DNA of 20,831 nt from contig DCHA01000007.1 in NCBI GenBank assembly GCA_002315535.1, forward strand, positions 1-20,831. Direction: 5' to 3'. A model generated the notes under the pieces. The model saw only the letters and a program-made list of their open reading frames with translations, ran no database searches and had not been told where the DNA came from. This DNA is from Firmicutes bacterium UBA1764 (GTDB lineage Bacteria; Bacillota; Clostridia; Peptostreptococcales; Anaerovoracaceae). Shown here in pieces: positions 20,699-20,831 of this stretch; positions within the stretch are counted from its first letter, which is position 1; every line of letters starts with the position of its first letter. Both the position numbers and the translations under genes were made by a program.

Positions 20699-20831
20699 TT
20701 ATTCCTGACATTTTCTGCTTTCTTCAAATATTGCTCTATAAATAGTGCAAATTTCTGTTTTGCTGTCTTTGGCAAGAGCTTCTATTTCAAGCAGCTTTTC
20801 AGCCTCTCTTTTTTCGTCGAGAACAGGGAGG
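20699..20831 (-). CDS. 3' end of a minus-strand gene, product unknown (partial)
   Basis: An open frame enters from the right edge and stops with TAA at 20701-20699. The visible 43 codons give a charged, helical C-terminus: LDEKREAEKLLEIEALAKD, then SKTEICTIYRAIFEESRKCQE. Support comes from the bidirectional terminator placed right after the stop and from coding-like composition. Too little is visible to name a family. Confidence 0.55.
   Translation of the reverse strand, partial: LPVLDEKREAEKLLEIEALAKDSKTEICTIYRAIFEESRKCQE

Overview
The window looks like a chromosomal segment from a low-to-moderate G+C Bacillota, most likely an anaerobic, host-associated member of the Clostridia. The grounds are strong AGGAGG-type ribosome-binding sites, sigma-A-like promoters, a Bce-type antimicrobial-peptide sensing/export module, a PerR-type regulator, a regulator carrying a superoxide-reductase-like domain, and a LicC/LicA-type phosphocholine protein. 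Species cannot be read from the sequence alone. I see no tRNA, rRNA, CRISPR array or intact transposase.

Layout. 1-709 has no convincing gene. It holds a relatively GC-rich, strongly self-complementary stretch (about 120-410, possibly a structured RNA of unknown family) and three 38-bp palindromes (436-638). 710-2011 (-) is a LicC-like/LicA-like fusion. 2274-2546 and 2953-3234 (+) are two small secreted-peptide genes with matching double-glycine-type leaders, each with its own promoter and terminator. 3387-5342 (-) is a two-gene unit for a CPA1 cation/proton antiporter and an unrecognised membrane protein. 5498-9344 (-) is an unusual three-gene operon: a STAS-domain/phosphotransferase protein, a lipoprotein in which a substrate-binding domain (segments in circularly permuted order) is fused to an amino-acid ABC permease, and an ABC ATPase with a C-terminal RsbW/GHKL-like domain. 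Two more 38-bp palindromes (9482-9696) lie between the promoter of this operon and that of the divergent HdeD/DUF308 membrane protein.

10558-11947 (+) carries an AlkD-type DNA repair protein and an XRE regulator fused to a superoxide-reductase-like domain. 12063-16722 (+) is a complete Bce-like module (ATPase, permease, response regulator, intramembrane-sensing kinase) closed by a strong terminator. 17020-19925 (+) is a TetR repressor, with a palindromic operator overlapping its promoter, plus a 14-TM DHA2-type MFS exporter with a roughly 300-residue heptad-repeat insertion. 20061-20641 (+) is a PerR-like regulator followed by a 54-residue membrane protein. A bidirectional terminator separates these from the 3' end of a minus-strand gene running off the window.

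Functionally the window is rich in envelope and stress-response genes: antimicrobial peptide defence, drug export, peroxide response, ion homeostasis, phosphocholine decoration and secreted peptides. The most unusual parts are the ABC importer whose components carry both halves of a possible partner-switching circuit, the pair of leader peptides with no transporter in view, and the 38-bp palindrome family.
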